Shown piece after piece: positions 35,582 through 44,449 of a stretch of 64,000 nt of DNA. The stretch lies in the NCBI GenBank assembly GCA_963550915.1, contig CAUVEB010000001.1:124001-188000 (forward strand). The letters run 5' to 3'. The position numbers and the translations under genes were made by a program. The notes below the pieces were generated by a model that saw nothing but the letters and a program-made list of their open reading frames with translations, was not told the origin of the DNA and ran no database searches. The stretch's first letter is position 1; every line of letters starts with the position of its first letter. This DNA comes from Caviibacter sp963550915. GTDB lineage: Bacteria > Fusobacteriota > Fusobacteriia > Fusobacteriales > Leptotrichiaceae.

Positions 35582-36582
35582 CAGAATATATATTTAGAAA
35601 AAAGTTTGTAAGTCAGCTATATGAATTAATAAGTTCTGATATTGACCTTATAGATGCAATAAATATTATTAAAAATAATTTTGATAAAAAAGAATTAAAA
35701 AAAATACTAAATTTAAAAAGATCTCTTGAAAAAGGAGAAAATTTAGAAAAATCATTTTCAAATATAAGTTTAAATAAAGAATTTCTTATTTTCATAACTA
35801 CTTCCGAAAAAACAGGCAATTTAAAAGAAAATTTAAAAATATTAAATGAAAAATATGAGTTGATATATAAAATTAGAGAACAAGTGAAGTCATTATTAAT
35901 ATATCCAATAATAATACTTATAACAACTTTTTTTGTAACATTTATCCTTTTAATATTTGTAGTTCCTAAATTTATTCTAATATATGAAGACTTAAATAAA
36001 AAATTACCTCTTATTACTAGAATAGTAATTAATTTAAGTACTTTTTTTAAAAATAATTTCATATTTTTCATAGCAGTGATCATTATATTAAATATTTCTA
36101 TAAGTTTTCTTGCAAAAAAATATAAATATACATTTGATAAACTTAAATTATATCTTCCTCTTTATAAAGATATATTAATTTTAAACTTTAATGAGAGTAT
36201 GTATTCGATGTTGTCGTCAGACATAACATTTTTAGATGCACTTAAGTTATGTTCAAATAATAGTAATCTTCATTTAAAAAAAGAGATTAATAGAATAATT
36301 ATTAAAATTACAAAAGGTGAAAGTATAAGAAATGTTTTTGTTAGATCAAATTTTTTTGATAGAGAATATATCAGTTATATAGTTATTTCAGATAGTACTG
36401 GTAAATTAGATAAAACTTTTAAGCATCTTAAAATAATATATAAAAATAGAACTTATAAAAAGATAAATATATATCTAAAATTATTAGAACCCCTTTCTAT
36501 TATAATTATAGCAATTTTAATAGGAAGTATAGTTTTTTCAATAATACTACCATTATTTAGTATTGGTGAAGATTTAATATAA
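35578..36582 (+). CDS. GspF/PilC-like inner-membrane platform protein
   Basis: 334-aa protein with the duplicated GspF cytoplasmic helical domain and three transmembrane helices (IYPIILITTFFVTFILLIF, FIFFIAVIIILNISISF, and the C-terminal SIIIIAILIGSIVFSIILPL). The first domain has LEKGENLEKSF and the second ITKGESIRNVF, the repeated family motif. It is the rotor/platform on which the assembly ATPase acts. A GspE/PilB-type ATPase would be expected beside it but is not in the window. Confidence 0.87.
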   Translation: MTEYIFRKKFVSQLYELISSDIDLIDAINIIKNNFDKKELKKILNLKRSLEKGENLEKSFSNISLNKEFLIFITTSEKTGNLKENLKILNEKYELIYKIREQVKSLLIYPIIILITTFFVTFILLIFVVPKFILIYEDLNKKLPLITRIVINLSTFFKNNFIFFIAVIIILNISISFLAKKYKYTFDKLKLYLPLYKDILILNFNESMYSMLSSDITFLDALKLCSNNSNLHLKKEINRIIIKITKGESIRNVFVRSNFFDREYISYIVISDSTGKLDKTFKHLKIIYKNRTYKKINIYLKLLEPLSIIIIAILIGSIVFSIILPLFSIGEDLI

Positions 36583-36597
36583 AGAAAGAAGGAATAA

Positions 36598-37782
36598 ATG
36601 AAAAACATAATAAAAATTGTAATACTAACATTATCATTATTAATATATAAAAATCATATATATGCATGTACAAATACAATATACTGTTCTGGTGATTTTT
36701 CAATTGATGTTAAACCAGAAGATAAAAATATATTTTTTACTTCTATAGGTTCAAAAAATAAAACTCTTAAAAAAGGTGGACTTATACTTGGAAATGAAAG
36801 TGTAGCAGGAGAAAATACAACTATTGTTGGTAGAAAAAACATTGTAAAAGGTGATAACAATCATGTTCTAGGTAGTAATATAACAGAAGATGAAACAGTT
36901 AAAAACTCTATAATACTAGGAAATGGTTCAAAAGGAGAGAGTAATACTTTATCAATAGGATCAAAAGGTAATGAAAGAAGAATAATAAATGTATCAAAAG
37001 CTATTAAAGATACAGATGCAGTAAATTTTGCTCAACTAAAAGAATATGTTAAAAATTCAGCAGATACCAGTATTATAAGAGAAGAATTAAAAAAGCATAA
37101 CTCAGACTTGAGTGCTGGTATAGCACTTTCAATGGCAATGTTAGCTATTCCACAAGTTGGACAAAGTAAACTAGTATCAATAGGTTTTGGTTCATCATAC
37201 TATAATAAACAAGCAGGTTTTGCATTAGGCATAAGTGGTACAGAAACTAGAAATATTTTTGTATATAAGCTAAATGTAGGAATAGATACAAGAAAAAATT
37301 TTGGAGTATCTGCTGGGTTTAATATAAATTTTGTAAATAAAGCTAGTAATGTAAAAATAAGTAATAATAATATATATAACGACAAACTAAGACAATTAGA
37401 TGAGAAATTAAATAAAATAAGTTTACTTGAAAAAGAGTTAGAAAACTTAATATATCCAAAAGATTTCATTTTATCAGGATTTGGAATAAATAAATCAAAT
37501 CTAACAGATATACAAAAACAAATGCTAATAAATATAATATCAAAAATTAATATTAATACAAAAATTAAAACTTTAAAAATAGTAGGTTATGCAGATACAA
37601 GAGGTGATGATAAATATAATTTAGAATTAGGACTTAGAAGAGCTAGAAATGTAGCAGCTGAACTATATAATCTTGGGCTTAATAGAAATATAAAAGTAAA
37701 TGTATTCTCAACAGGGTTTAATACAATAATTGAAAATGGATTAGAGTCTTCTAATAGAAGAGTTGAAATAAAAGCTTATTAA
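36598..37782 (+). CDS. YadA-type head/anchor protein fused to a C-terminal OmpA domain
   Basis: 394-aa exported protein. Order: signal peptide (1-24, ending YKNHIYA), YadA-like head repeats (about 50-125, with SVAGENTTIVG, IVKGDNNHVLG, NTLSIGSKGNERRI), the neck signature ISKAIKDTDAVNFAQLK-like segment (VSKAIKDTDAVNFAQL), a short coiled coil and a YadA-anchor four-strand barrel unit (about 168-245). Then comes a coiled linker and an OmpA/MotB peptidoglycan-binding domain (about 285-394) with VGYADTRGDDKYNLELGLRR. In ordinary trimeric autotransporters the anchor is the C terminus; here a periplasmic OmpA domain follows it. It lies 15 bp after the GspF-like gene. Confidence 0.85.
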   Translation: MKNIIKIVILTLSLLIYKNHIYACTNTIYCSGDFSIDVKPEDKNIFFTSIGSKNKTLKKGGLILGNESVAGENTTIVGRKNIVKGDNNHVLGSNITEDETVKNSIILGNGSKGESNTLSIGSKGNERRIINVSKAIKDTDAVNFAQLKEYVKNSADTSIIREELKKHNSDLSAGIALSMAMLAIPQVGQSKLVSIGFGSSYYNKQAGFALGISGTETRNIFVYKLNVGIDTRKNFGVSAGFNINFVNKASNVKISNNNIYNDKLRQLDEKLNKISLLEKELENLIYPKDFILSGFGINKSNLTDIQKQMLINIISKININTKIKTLKIVGYADTRGDDKYNLELGLRRARNVAAELYNLGLNRNIKVNVFSTGFNTIIENGLESSNRRVEIKAY

Positions 37783-37785
37783 CAC

Positions 37786-37814
37786 TTTACAACGTTTTTT
37801 TATTATTATATAAT
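37786..37814 (+). promoter_or_regulatory. Promoter of the GNAT gene
   Basis: TTTACA (37786-37791), 17-bp spacer, perfect TATAAT (37809-37814), 26 bp before the ATG. Confidence 0.7.
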
Positions 37815-37840
37815 TAACAAAATAAGAAAAGAGGTTAATT

Positions 37841-38335
37841 ATGTATAATATAAGTTTTAGAGAAGTAAGTTTACAAGATGGGTATAAAGAATATGAATTT
37901 TTTAGTAATATTGAAATTGAAAATGAAAATGGCTTTTATATAAAAAAAGCAAATGATTTTGTAGAATTTAGAGAAACACTTAAAGATTTAGTTAAAGATA
38001 AAAATATAGCTTTTACAGAGCAAAGAGTACCACAAATAGTATATTGGGTAGTTTTAAACGATGATATTATTGGTATAGTTAAAGTAAGAAAAAGAATAAA
38101 TGAAAATCTTAAAAAATTAGGTGGACACATCGGATATTACATTTTAAAAAAATACAGAAATAAAGGTTATGGAAAAGAGCTTTTAAAAAGAGCATTGGAT
38201 CTTTTTGATGACAACACAACTATTGTAATAACGTGTAGCAAGGATAATCTTGCATCACAAAAAGTAATTGAATATAATAATGGGATTTTAATAGAAATAT
38301 TAAATGATAGATGCATATATAACATTGAAAAATAA
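37841..38335 (+). CDS. GNAT-family N-acetyltransferase
   Basis: 164-aa acetyltransferase. The acetyl-CoA pyrophosphate loop is in HIGYYILKKYRNKGYGKELL (Q/RxxGxG/A pattern, RNKGYG), followed by motif B (VITCSKDNLASQKVIEYNNG). The N-terminal part (SFREVSLQDGYKEYEFF) fits small-molecule acetyltransferases rather than RimI. The acceptor is unknown. Confidence 0.85.
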   Translation: MYNISFREVSLQDGYKEYEFFSNIEIENENGFYIKKANDFVEFRETLKDLVKDKNIAFTEQRVPQIVYWVVLNDDIIGIVKVRKRINENLKKLGGHIGYYILKKYRNKGYGKELLKRALDLFDDNTTIVITCSKDNLASQKVIEYNNGILIEILNDRCIYNIEK

Positions 38336-38365
38336 CTATCTTTATGATATTATTAAATAAAAATT

Positions 38366-38442
38366 GCACCCATAATTCAATTGGATAGAATGTTTGTCTT
38401 CGAAACAAAAAGTTAGAGGTTCGAACCCTCTTGGGTGCTCCA
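38366..38442 (+). tRNA. trnR: tRNA-Arg (anticodon TCG)
   Basis: A 77-nt cloverleaf. The acceptor stem GCACCCA pairs with TGGGTGC, the anticodon stem TTTGT/ACAAA encloses CTTCGAA with anticodon TCG at 38400-38402, the T arm is AGAGGTTCGAACCCTCT, and CCA is encoded. It reads CGA and probably other CGN codons, which are rare in the surrounding genes (arginine is almost always AGA). Confidence 0.94.
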
Positions 38443-38471
38443 TAGCTTTATTTCACATCAAGGAGAAATAA

Positions 38472-39101
38472 TTGAATATAGAAGAAAAATATATAAAGCA
38501 CGGATATAAATCGTTAGATGACACAGAAGTATTAAAGTTATTTCTATATATTTCTGACTGTAAAAAGATTGATGAAACATCAAATGAACTTATAAAATAT
38601 TATGGTAGTGTATATAATGTACTAACAAAAGATAGTAATATAATAAATGAAAAATTTAATCTTTTAATAAATTTATTAAAAGACTTTACAAAAGATTATT
38701 TTTTCTATAATCTAAAGAAAAAACCTATTATAACATCTTGTACTAGAGACGTAATTTCTTTTTTAAAGAGTAATTTAGTATTCTTAAGAGAAGAAAGAGT
38801 TGATATAATATTCTTATCAAATATTTTTGAAGTCATAAATTATAAGACAGTATCTACTGGAACTATAGATAAAAGTGTAGTTTTCATTAGAAATATTATA
38901 AAACAAATCTTAGATTGTAATGCAAAATATATCATTTTAGCACATAATCACCCATCAGGGTCATTAATACCGTCAAAAGATGATATTGATATTACAAAAA
39001 ACATAAAAAAAGCATTAAAACTTATTGATATATCCTTAGTAGATCACATTATTATAAGCTCAAATGGATATTATAGTTTTGCAGAAGGAGGATTACTTTG
39101 A
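38472..39101 (+). CDS. radC: RadC-family JAB/MPN-domain protein
   Basis: 209-aa RadC homologue. A short N-terminal helical region (YKSLDDTEVLKLFLY) is followed by the JAMM metalloprotease-like domain with the metal motif LAHNHPSGSLIPSKDDID. The start is TTG with AAGGAG upstream. Despite the name, RadC has no proven repair role; related proteins are linked to recombination and competence. The stop overlaps the next gene (TTGA). Confidence 0.9.
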   Translation: MNIEEKYIKHGYKSLDDTEVLKLFLYISDCKKIDETSNELIKYYGSVYNVLTKDSNIINEKFNLLINLLKDFTKDYFFYNLKKKPIITSCTRDVISFLKSNLVFLREERVDIIFLSNIFEVINYKTVSTGTIDKSVVFIRNIIKQILDCNAKYIILAHNHPSGSLIPSKDDIDITKNIKKALKLIDISLVDHIIISSNGYYSFAEGGLL

Positions 39102-39610
39102 AAATACTTAGTATCAGATTTAGAAAAACTAAAAAAGTATATCCTTTTGTTGTACAAGATGACGCTAATTATTCAAAAGGAGATTATGTCATTGTTGAAA
39201 CAATAAGAGGTGATCAAATTGGTACTGTAATAAGTAAATCTGAAATAACATCTCAAGAACAAACAGAAACTGATGATATAAAAATTAGAGAAGTTAAAAG
39301 AAAGTTAGAAGAACACGAAATAAAAACTTTAGATTTACTTGATAAAAAAGCTGATGAAGCATATTTTAAATGCAAAAAAATTGTAAAACAAATATTACCA
39401 GCCATGAATTTGGTTATTGGTGACTATACTTTTGATGAAGAAAAATTAATATTTTATTTCACAGCAGAAGAACGTTTAGACTTTAGAGAACTTGTACGTG
39501 AAGTTAATAAAGCCTTTAATAGAAGAGTTGAATTTTATCAAATTAAACCAAATGATGAAGGAAGAATATTAAATGCTTTTGGTAGATATGGTAAAGAGCT
39601 ATACTGGTAA
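39098..39610 (+). CDS. PSP1/RicT-like protein without the C-terminal cysteine motif
   Basis: 170-aa PSP1-domain protein resembling RicT/YaaT: KILSIRFRKTKKVYPFVVQD at the N terminus and FTAEERLDFRELVREVNKAF in the middle. RicT normally continues through a GG-IG-CGR-LCC motif that binds an Fe-S cluster and on to about 270 aa. Here the equivalent segment is NAFGRYGKELYW followed directly by the stop codon, so the cysteines are replaced and the tail is gone. The TTG start overlaps radC. Loss of the cluster implies an altered role, if RicA/RicF partners exist at all. Confidence 0.8.
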   Translation: MKILSIRFRKTKKVYPFVVQDDANYSKGDYVIVETIRGDQIGTVISKSEITSQEQTETDDIKIREVKRKLEEHEIKTLDLLDKKADEAYFKCKKIVKQILPAMNLVIGDYTFDEEKLIFYFTAEERLDFRELVREVNKAFNRRVEFYQIKPNDEGRILNAFGRYGKELYW

Positions 39611-39625
39611 GATAGCTCTTTTTAT
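39593..39625 (+). terminator. Terminator overlapping the end of the PSP1 gene
   Basis: Stem AAAGAGCTAT / ATAGCTCTTT (39593-39602 with 39612-39621) followed by TTTAT. The stop codon of the PSP1 gene (39608-39610) is inside the loop. Confidence 0.75.
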
Positions 39626-39685
39626 ATTATTTGAAAAAAATAATAAAATATATTAAAATTTAAAATAAAATATAAGGATAAAATA

Positions 39686-40261
39686 ATGCAAATTGAAAAA
39701 ATTGATGATTATGATATTAAAATGTATAATGATAGTTTTAAAATAACAAAAGATGCCATTTTATTATCGGACTATGTGATAAACGATAATATAAAAGGAG
39801 GCAAACTTTTAGAAATTGGTGCTGGAAGTGGTTATATAAGTATAAAGCTATGTAAATACGTAGCTAAAGTAGTCGCACTTGAAATTCAAAAAATTGTAAG
39901 CGAAAGATTAAAAGATAATGTAGTAAATAATAAGTTAAATATTGATGTTATAAATCAAGATGTAAATGATTATAGTGGTAAATTTGATTATATAGTATCT
40001 AATCCACCGTATTACAAACTAAATAGTGGTAAATATCCAGAAAATGAGATAAAAAAACTATCTAAATTTGAATTCTTATTAAATCTAGATAGTCTAGTTA
40101 TAAATACAAAAAGACTATTAAAAGAAAATGGATTTTTCTATTTTATTTATCCTTTATCTAGAAAAAATGAACTTGAAAATAAAATAAAAGAGAACGGCTT
40201 AAAGCTCATAGATACAAAAGAAATAGACTCTTTTATTTTAGTCAAGGGTACGTTTAAATAA
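39686..40261 (+). CDS. trmN6: tRNA1(Val) adenine-N6 methyltransferase-like protein
   Basis: 191-aa SAM-dependent methyltransferase of the TrmN6/YfiC group. The SAM-binding motif is LEIGAGSGYISIKL, with the acidic ribose-binding residue in VVALEIQK, and the adenine-N6 catalytic motif IV is VSNPPYYK. In E. coli this enzyme makes m6A37 in tRNA-Val. It is slightly short at the C terminus. A long hairpin terminator follows, isolating it from the next cluster. Confidence 0.86.
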   Translation: MQIEKIDDYDIKMYNDSFKITKDAILLSDYVINDNIKGGKLLEIGAGSGYISIKLCKYVAKVVALEIQKIVSERLKDNVVNNKLNIDVINQDVNDYSGKFDYIVSNPPYYKLNSGKYPENEIKKLSKFEFLLNLDSLVINTKRLLKENGFFYFIYPLSRKNELENKIKENGLKLIDTKEIDSFILVKGTFK

Positions 40262-40323
40262 GAAAATATACTTATTAAACTTTATTTTAAAATAAATTAT
40301 CCTGTAATAAAAACTCATTATAT

Positions 40324-40370
40324 GCAAAAGTATTTTAAGTTTAATTTAAAAATATTTTTGCTTTTTTATT
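40324..40370 (+). terminator. Terminator between trmN6 and the sheath-like cluster
   Basis: A long AT-rich stem GCAAAAGTATTTTA / TAAAAATATTTTTGC (40324-40337 with about 40347-40361, one G-U) with an 8-nt loop is followed by TTTTTTATT. Confidence 0.75.
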
Positions 40371-40438
40371 ACAAAAAAATATTATGAAAAGAAAAAATGG
40401 AATATACTTTAGTAAATCAAACGAAGTGAGGCGTATAA

Positions 40439-42580
40439 ATGAATGAAATAAGTCAAACAAATAGGACCATATTATTTGAAGAGATAAATCCAAATAAAAA
40501 TGACATACTTACTCTTATTGGTGATGTTGAAAATTATGAAAGTCTAAGTGACGAAAAAATAGAAGAAATTAATAACGAATTACTAGTATCAAGTTTTGAA
40601 GAATTTTTAGAAAAATTTGAACCAACGATTTATAGTTATTTTGATGTAAATACTAAAAGTATGAAGTACACACTTGAAAAACTAGATAATGTACCAGACG
40701 AAGCTATTAATAAAATAATCTTAAATGAAAATAATTCATTTTTAAATATGTTATTAACATTAATAGATACAAGAAAATCAAATAAAGTAAAAAATATTAA
40801 TTTTAATTTTGAAGATATATTAGATTTACTGTCACCAAAAAAAGTAATTGAAAATATAAAAATGACAAGAAAAGAAATCAATTATTTATATAGTAAATAT
40901 ACAAGTTATGATAATTTAGATCCTGCAAGATTAGAAATAGGAGACAAACTTAATATTAAATTTGAAAGTGCATCAAAAAGCTACAATAATGTATTATCGT
41001 TACTACCACTTGCTATTGAAGATATAAGTACAAGAATAATGTTAGAAGAGCAAAACAAAAGTAAAAATTTAATAAATAAGATAATACCAGGTATATTAAG
41101 CATAGGAAATGAGGGTAATTTAGAAATACTACAAATAAGTAGTAATAGCGAATTGATTAAAATAGAACAAACTAATAAAAATTCAAATGAATTATCAAAT
41201 ATGTTTATAGAAGATTATAAAGAAAATAATAAAAATGCAAACAAATATGTAGCAAGTTTAATTTCTAGAACTTTTGTGCCTGTTAGTAAAAATGTTGTAG
41301 ATATTGATATAACAAAAGAAGTAGAAAACTATAATAATTATCTAGATCTTTATAAAAACTCTCAAGAACAATTCATCATTATTGCAAAGAAATTAGTAAA
41401 AAAAATACTAGGTGTTAAACTATTTTTTCAACAATATGATACTAAAAACTACAAAATGAAACCCAAATTATTAATCACCAACGTAAATTCCAACTATTTA
41501 GCAAATCCTATATCAAAAAAAGCGTTAGAAATATATTTTAATACAGTAAATAATAAAAATGATTTTAATAATACAATTTGGTTTGCAATCTTACCAAATG
41601 TTGATATAAATATTAGGCAAAATACAAAAGTCAAAAAAAGATTTCAAGGAACTGAAAAACAAGAATTAGATAAAAATGAATTTAACACATTAATATATTT
41701 ATCAGATATATTATATAAGTATAAGATACAATTATTCTTTAATTTCATAGCAAATGATGATACCAATTTTAAAAAAGTATCAACAAATGGGATTGATGAA
41801 TACATAGAACTAACAAAAGAATTAGAAAATAAACCATATTCAGAATACCTAATACCAACTATACCAAATTTTACTATCATACCTAAAGAAAAATCAAAAG
41901 TTTTTGTTGGAAATAAAATTGAAATAATAGATGAGAATATAAAAAGAAGTGAAGAAGTAAAATTCTATATCTCTGGTCTATATATAGATGCTAGCTATAT
42001 TTCTGCTGGAATAGTATCAGCGTATCAATGCCCTGAATTTTTAAAAGAAAGATTTAGTAATGTGTTAGCAGATACACCAGGTGTAAGAGTAAATATAGAA
42101 GCTTTTGATAATAGTTATGAAATTATGACTACTATGCCAAAAGAAATTTCAGGTTATACAAATAATGTTAAAAATAGAATAAATGAGGCAAGTTATGGCT
42201 TTATATTTAGCTCAGATAGTGCTGTTTATAAAAATAAGATTATCGATAATATTTTAGTATATAAGGCAAGAAGCTTATATAAAAATTCACAGCATAATTA
42301 CGAACCTATATACAAAACGCTTACATGCACATATATTGAGAGAGTTTTAAGATATACAACATCTGACTTTAAAGAAGATAGGATAAACTATTTTTTTAGT
42401 AGTTCTCCTGATAGTACTAAGACAAAATGGCTTAAAAATTCTGAATATATAAATTCAATTTTAACTAAAAAAGATGATATGACACATGTAATAGATAATA
42501 AACTTAATACTTGTAGCTTAAATTTAAGTTTTGTTGGAGATGTTAAACATTTAGAGCTTAGCATAAATAATAAAGAATAA
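40439..42580 (+). CDS. TssC/VipB-like contractile sheath protein, long form
   Basis: 713-aa soluble protein heading the accessory cluster. Its C-terminal 250 residues resemble the large sheath subunit of type VI secretion (TssC/VipB). This includes the paired segments ASYGFIFSSDSAVYKNK and TCTYIERVLRYTTSDFKED, and a closing strand pair (LNTCSLNLSFVGDVKHLELS) in place of the TssC terminal beta hairpin. The N-terminal 200 residues are helical and Asp/Glu-rich (EDILDLLSPKKVIENIKM), longer than in TssC, and could be a fused small-sheath (TssB) equivalent or a family-specific domain. Similar proteins in Clostridia are often mislabelled as regulators. Assigned by pattern, without alignment; GTGAGG precedes the ATG. 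Confidence 0.6.
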   Translation: MNEISQTNRTILFEEINPNKNDILTLIGDVENYESLSDEKIEEINNELLVSSFEEFLEKFEPTIYSYFDVNTKSMKYTLEKLDNVPDEAINKIILNENNSFLNMLLTLIDTRKSNKVKNINFNFEDILDLLSPKKVIENIKMTRKEINYLYSKYTSYDNLDPARLEIGDKLNIKFESASKSYNNVLSLLPLAIEDISTRIMLEEQNKSKNLINKIIPGILSIGNEGNLEILQISSNSELIKIEQTNKNSNELSNMFIEDYKENNKNANKYVASLISRTFVPVSKNVVDIDITKEVENYNNYLDLYKNSQEQFIIIAKKLVKKILGVKLFFQQYDTKNYKMKPKLLITNVNSNYLANPISKKALEIYFNTVNNKNDFNNTIWFAILPNVDINIRQNTKVKKRFQGTEKQELDKNEFNTLIYLSDILYKYKIQLFFNFIANDDTNFKKVSTNGIDEYIELTKELENKPYSEYLIPTIPNFTIIPKEKSKVFVGNKIEIIDENIKRSEEVKFYISGLYIDASYISAGIVSAYQCPEFLKERFSNVLADTPGVRVNIEAFDNSYEIMTTMPKEISGYTNNVKNRINEASYGFIFSSDSAVYKNKIIDNILVYKARSLYKNSQHNYEPIYKTLTCTYIERVLRYTTSDFKEDRINYFFSSSPDSTKTKWLKNSEYINSILTKKDDMTHVIDNKLNTCSLNLSFVGDVKHLELSINNKE

Positions 42581-42599
42581 TTGAAAGGGGGTGAATAAA

Positions 42600-43019
42600 A
42601 TGGGGTTTAGAGTCTTGATAAAGGGTGCAAATGATGAAATAAATTTAGAAAAAGATAGTATTTTATCTGTTAAATTTTTATCTGATACACCTAATGATTC
42701 AAATGCAAGAGCAACTGATTTAAGTGTTGGACTTGAAATAAGTGGTAAAATTACTACAGAAAAAAATGATGACACCAAAAAACTTGCATTATGGTCCTTA
42801 GTTCCTGCAGAAGTTAGCGATTGTTACAGGTCGTGTACACTTGAAACAATAATTGCCGGAACTGTTATAAGGAAAATTAATTTTTCTACAGCATTTATTG
42901 TAGATTATAGTGAAAGCTTTGATACAAAAAATGGTACTGGAATATTTAATTTAGTTATAAGGCAGAAAAAAGAAAAAATTAATATCGTAAGTATTGAGGG
43001 TGGATACAATGCATCATGA
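42600..43019 (+). CDS. Candidate Hcp-like tail-tube protein
   Basis: 139-aa all-beta protein from ATG 42600, preceded by AAAGGGGGTGA; a GTG at 42591 overlaps that site. Contains NDSNARATDLSVGLEISGKI, ISGKI-type strands and a closing segment GIFNLVIRQKK. It lies 19 bp after the sheath-like gene, the usual place of the tube gene in contractile systems. The size and beta content fit an Hcp/gp19-type tube subunit. Relatives in Clostridia carry the uninformative label membrane-associated protease 1, but there is no protease motif and no membrane segment. The tube role is inference. Confidence 0.45.
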   Translation: MGFRVLIKGANDEINLEKDSILSVKFLSDTPNDSNARATDLSVGLEISGKITTEKNDDTKKLALWSLVPAEVSDCYRSCTLETIIAGTVIRKINFSTAFIVDYSESFDTKNGTGIFNLVIRQKKEKINIVSIEGGYNAS

Positions 43020-43794
43020 AGTTAAACTTCCAAAATTCAAACGATATGGAATACTCACTAAAGAAAGTATGGAAATAATAAGCACTAATTTATATGATTT
43101 TGTAAATATAAATTTTTCAAATTCATCAAATGGTATAATTACAGGTTTTGATGTTGAATATCTAAAAAATAAGAAAGTTTTTAAAATAAATAAGGGAATC
43201 ATAAAATATGAAAATCAAATATATTGGTTAAATGAAAATATATATTTAGATAAACCAAAAGAAGAAGGACGTTATTACTTAGTATTTAATATACTATATA
43301 GTGAAAACGATCTTTATTATATCAATACATATAATTTTGAATTTAAATTAGAAAATAATTTATCTGATAAAGATTATAAGCTGTTTAGCATAATACTAAG
43401 AGAAGGAGCAGAAATTTCTTCATTTAATCAGGAGTTTGATAAATATAGAAATGAGTTTAATACAATAAATAATGTAGTTACTGATTACTGTTGTGCATAC
43501 AGTAGCTATCCAAGTATATCACCAAAATTACTTAAAAAATGGGCAAGTTTGGTGGTAACAAAAATAAAACTTTCATCGTTTGATTTAAATTTTGCACTTT
43601 TATGTTTAAATTCAATAGTAAGTAGAGAGTGTTTAGTGGAGTATATAAATACTAAACTTAAAATTAAAAGAACGGTACATAGTACCAATACTGAAATAAT
43701 AAAAGATTTGGCAGATATACTTAATAGATTTTGTAATGAAATAACAGAAAATAAGGATAATATGGGGGAGATATCCAAAATTTATGTTGATTAA
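43009..43794 (+). CDS. Candidate baseplate/tail-associated protein
   Basis: About 261 aa from ATG 43009 (GAGGGTGG upstream). The N-terminal half is beta-rich with NGIITGFDVEYL and INKGIIKYENQIYWL, a pattern found in phage baseplate and tail-fibre-adaptor proteins. The C-terminal half is helical (SPKLLKKWASLVVTKIKLSS). No enzymatic motif. It starts inside the end of the tube candidate and ends inside the next gene's start, so the three are translationally coupled. A TssK-like or wedge role is possible but unproven. Confidence 0.4.
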   Translation: MHHEVKLPKFKRYGILTKESMEIISTNLYDFVNINFSNSSNGIITGFDVEYLKNKKVFKINKGIIKYENQIYWLNENIYLDKPKEEGRYYLVFNILYSENDLYYINTYNFEFKLENNLSDKDYKLFSIILREGAEISSFNQEFDKYRNEFNTINNVVTDYCCAYSSYPSISPKLLKKWASLVVTKIKLSSFDLNFALLCLNSIVSRECLVEYINTKLKIKRTVHSTNTEIIKDLADILNRFCNEITENKDNMGEISKIYVD

Positions 43795-44440
43795 CAAAAT
43801 GCAAAGATACTTAAAATTTTCAAATTATTTTTTAAAAAATAATAAATTTAGTATAAGAAAAAAAAGAGTATCAATTAATAATAATATTCTGCCAATACTA
43901 ATAATATTATTTATTTCATTTATATACTTTTTAATAACAGGAGTAAAACTATACACTACAGTATTACTAATATTTATGACAGAAGTATACTTAATTTTTA
44001 AGTTTAATAGTTTACTTAGAGAAATAAATGGAAATATCGATAATAGATTTGAGTTTGAAAAAAGTGTAAGAGAAAAACAAAAAAGAATGTTAATACAAAA
44101 GAAGAATAATATTAACAATTTAATAATCAAAGATGAGAACGGATATGATCTTGAAAAAATAAAAATTGATAAAAATTCATATATTATAGGTAAAAAGAAC
44201 AAGCAAAATAATGTAGATATTGACTTAAATTCATATAAAAATAGTGAAATGATAAGTAGAGTTCATTTTTCAATTACAAAAAATGAAAATGATTGGCTAA
44301 TAACAGATTTAGGTTCTAAAAATGGGACTTCATTAATAAAAGTAGATAAAAGAAAAATAAAACTAAAAGAATTTATAGCTGAAAAATTAGTTGTAGGAGA
44401 TATAATAGAAATATTTAATTTTCAAATATTAGTAAATTAG
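43784..44440 (+). CDS. Membrane-anchored FHA-domain protein
   Basis: 218-aa protein with two hydrophobic segments at about residues 30-70 (ILPILIILFISFIYFLITG and TTVLLIFMTEVYLIF), a basic coiled region, and a C-terminal FHA phosphothreonine-binding domain (about 115-218). Core FHA residues are intact: YIIGKK, MISRVHFSI and LGSKNGTS. It overlaps the preceding gene by 11 bp. FHA proteins of type VI systems (Fha1) are assembly switches recruited by a Thr-kinase; that is a tempting parallel. Confidence 0.82.
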   Translation: MLINKMQRYLKFSNYFLKNNKFSIRKKRVSINNNILPILIILFISFIYFLITGVKLYTTVLLIFMTEVYLIFKFNSLLREINGNIDNRFEFEKSVREKQKRMLIQKKNNINNLIIKDENGYDLEKIKIDKNSYIIGKKNKQNNVDIDLNSYKNSEMISRVHFSITKNENDWLITDLGSKNGTSLIKVDKRKIKLKEFIAEKLVVGDIIEIFNFQILVN

Positions 44441-44449
44441 GCGGTGATA

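Noticed and set aside
40380..40408. TATACT at 40403 as promoter of the sheath-like cluster
   Set aside because: There is no acceptable -35 box at 16-18 bp, so I did not list a promoter although one must exist in this gap.
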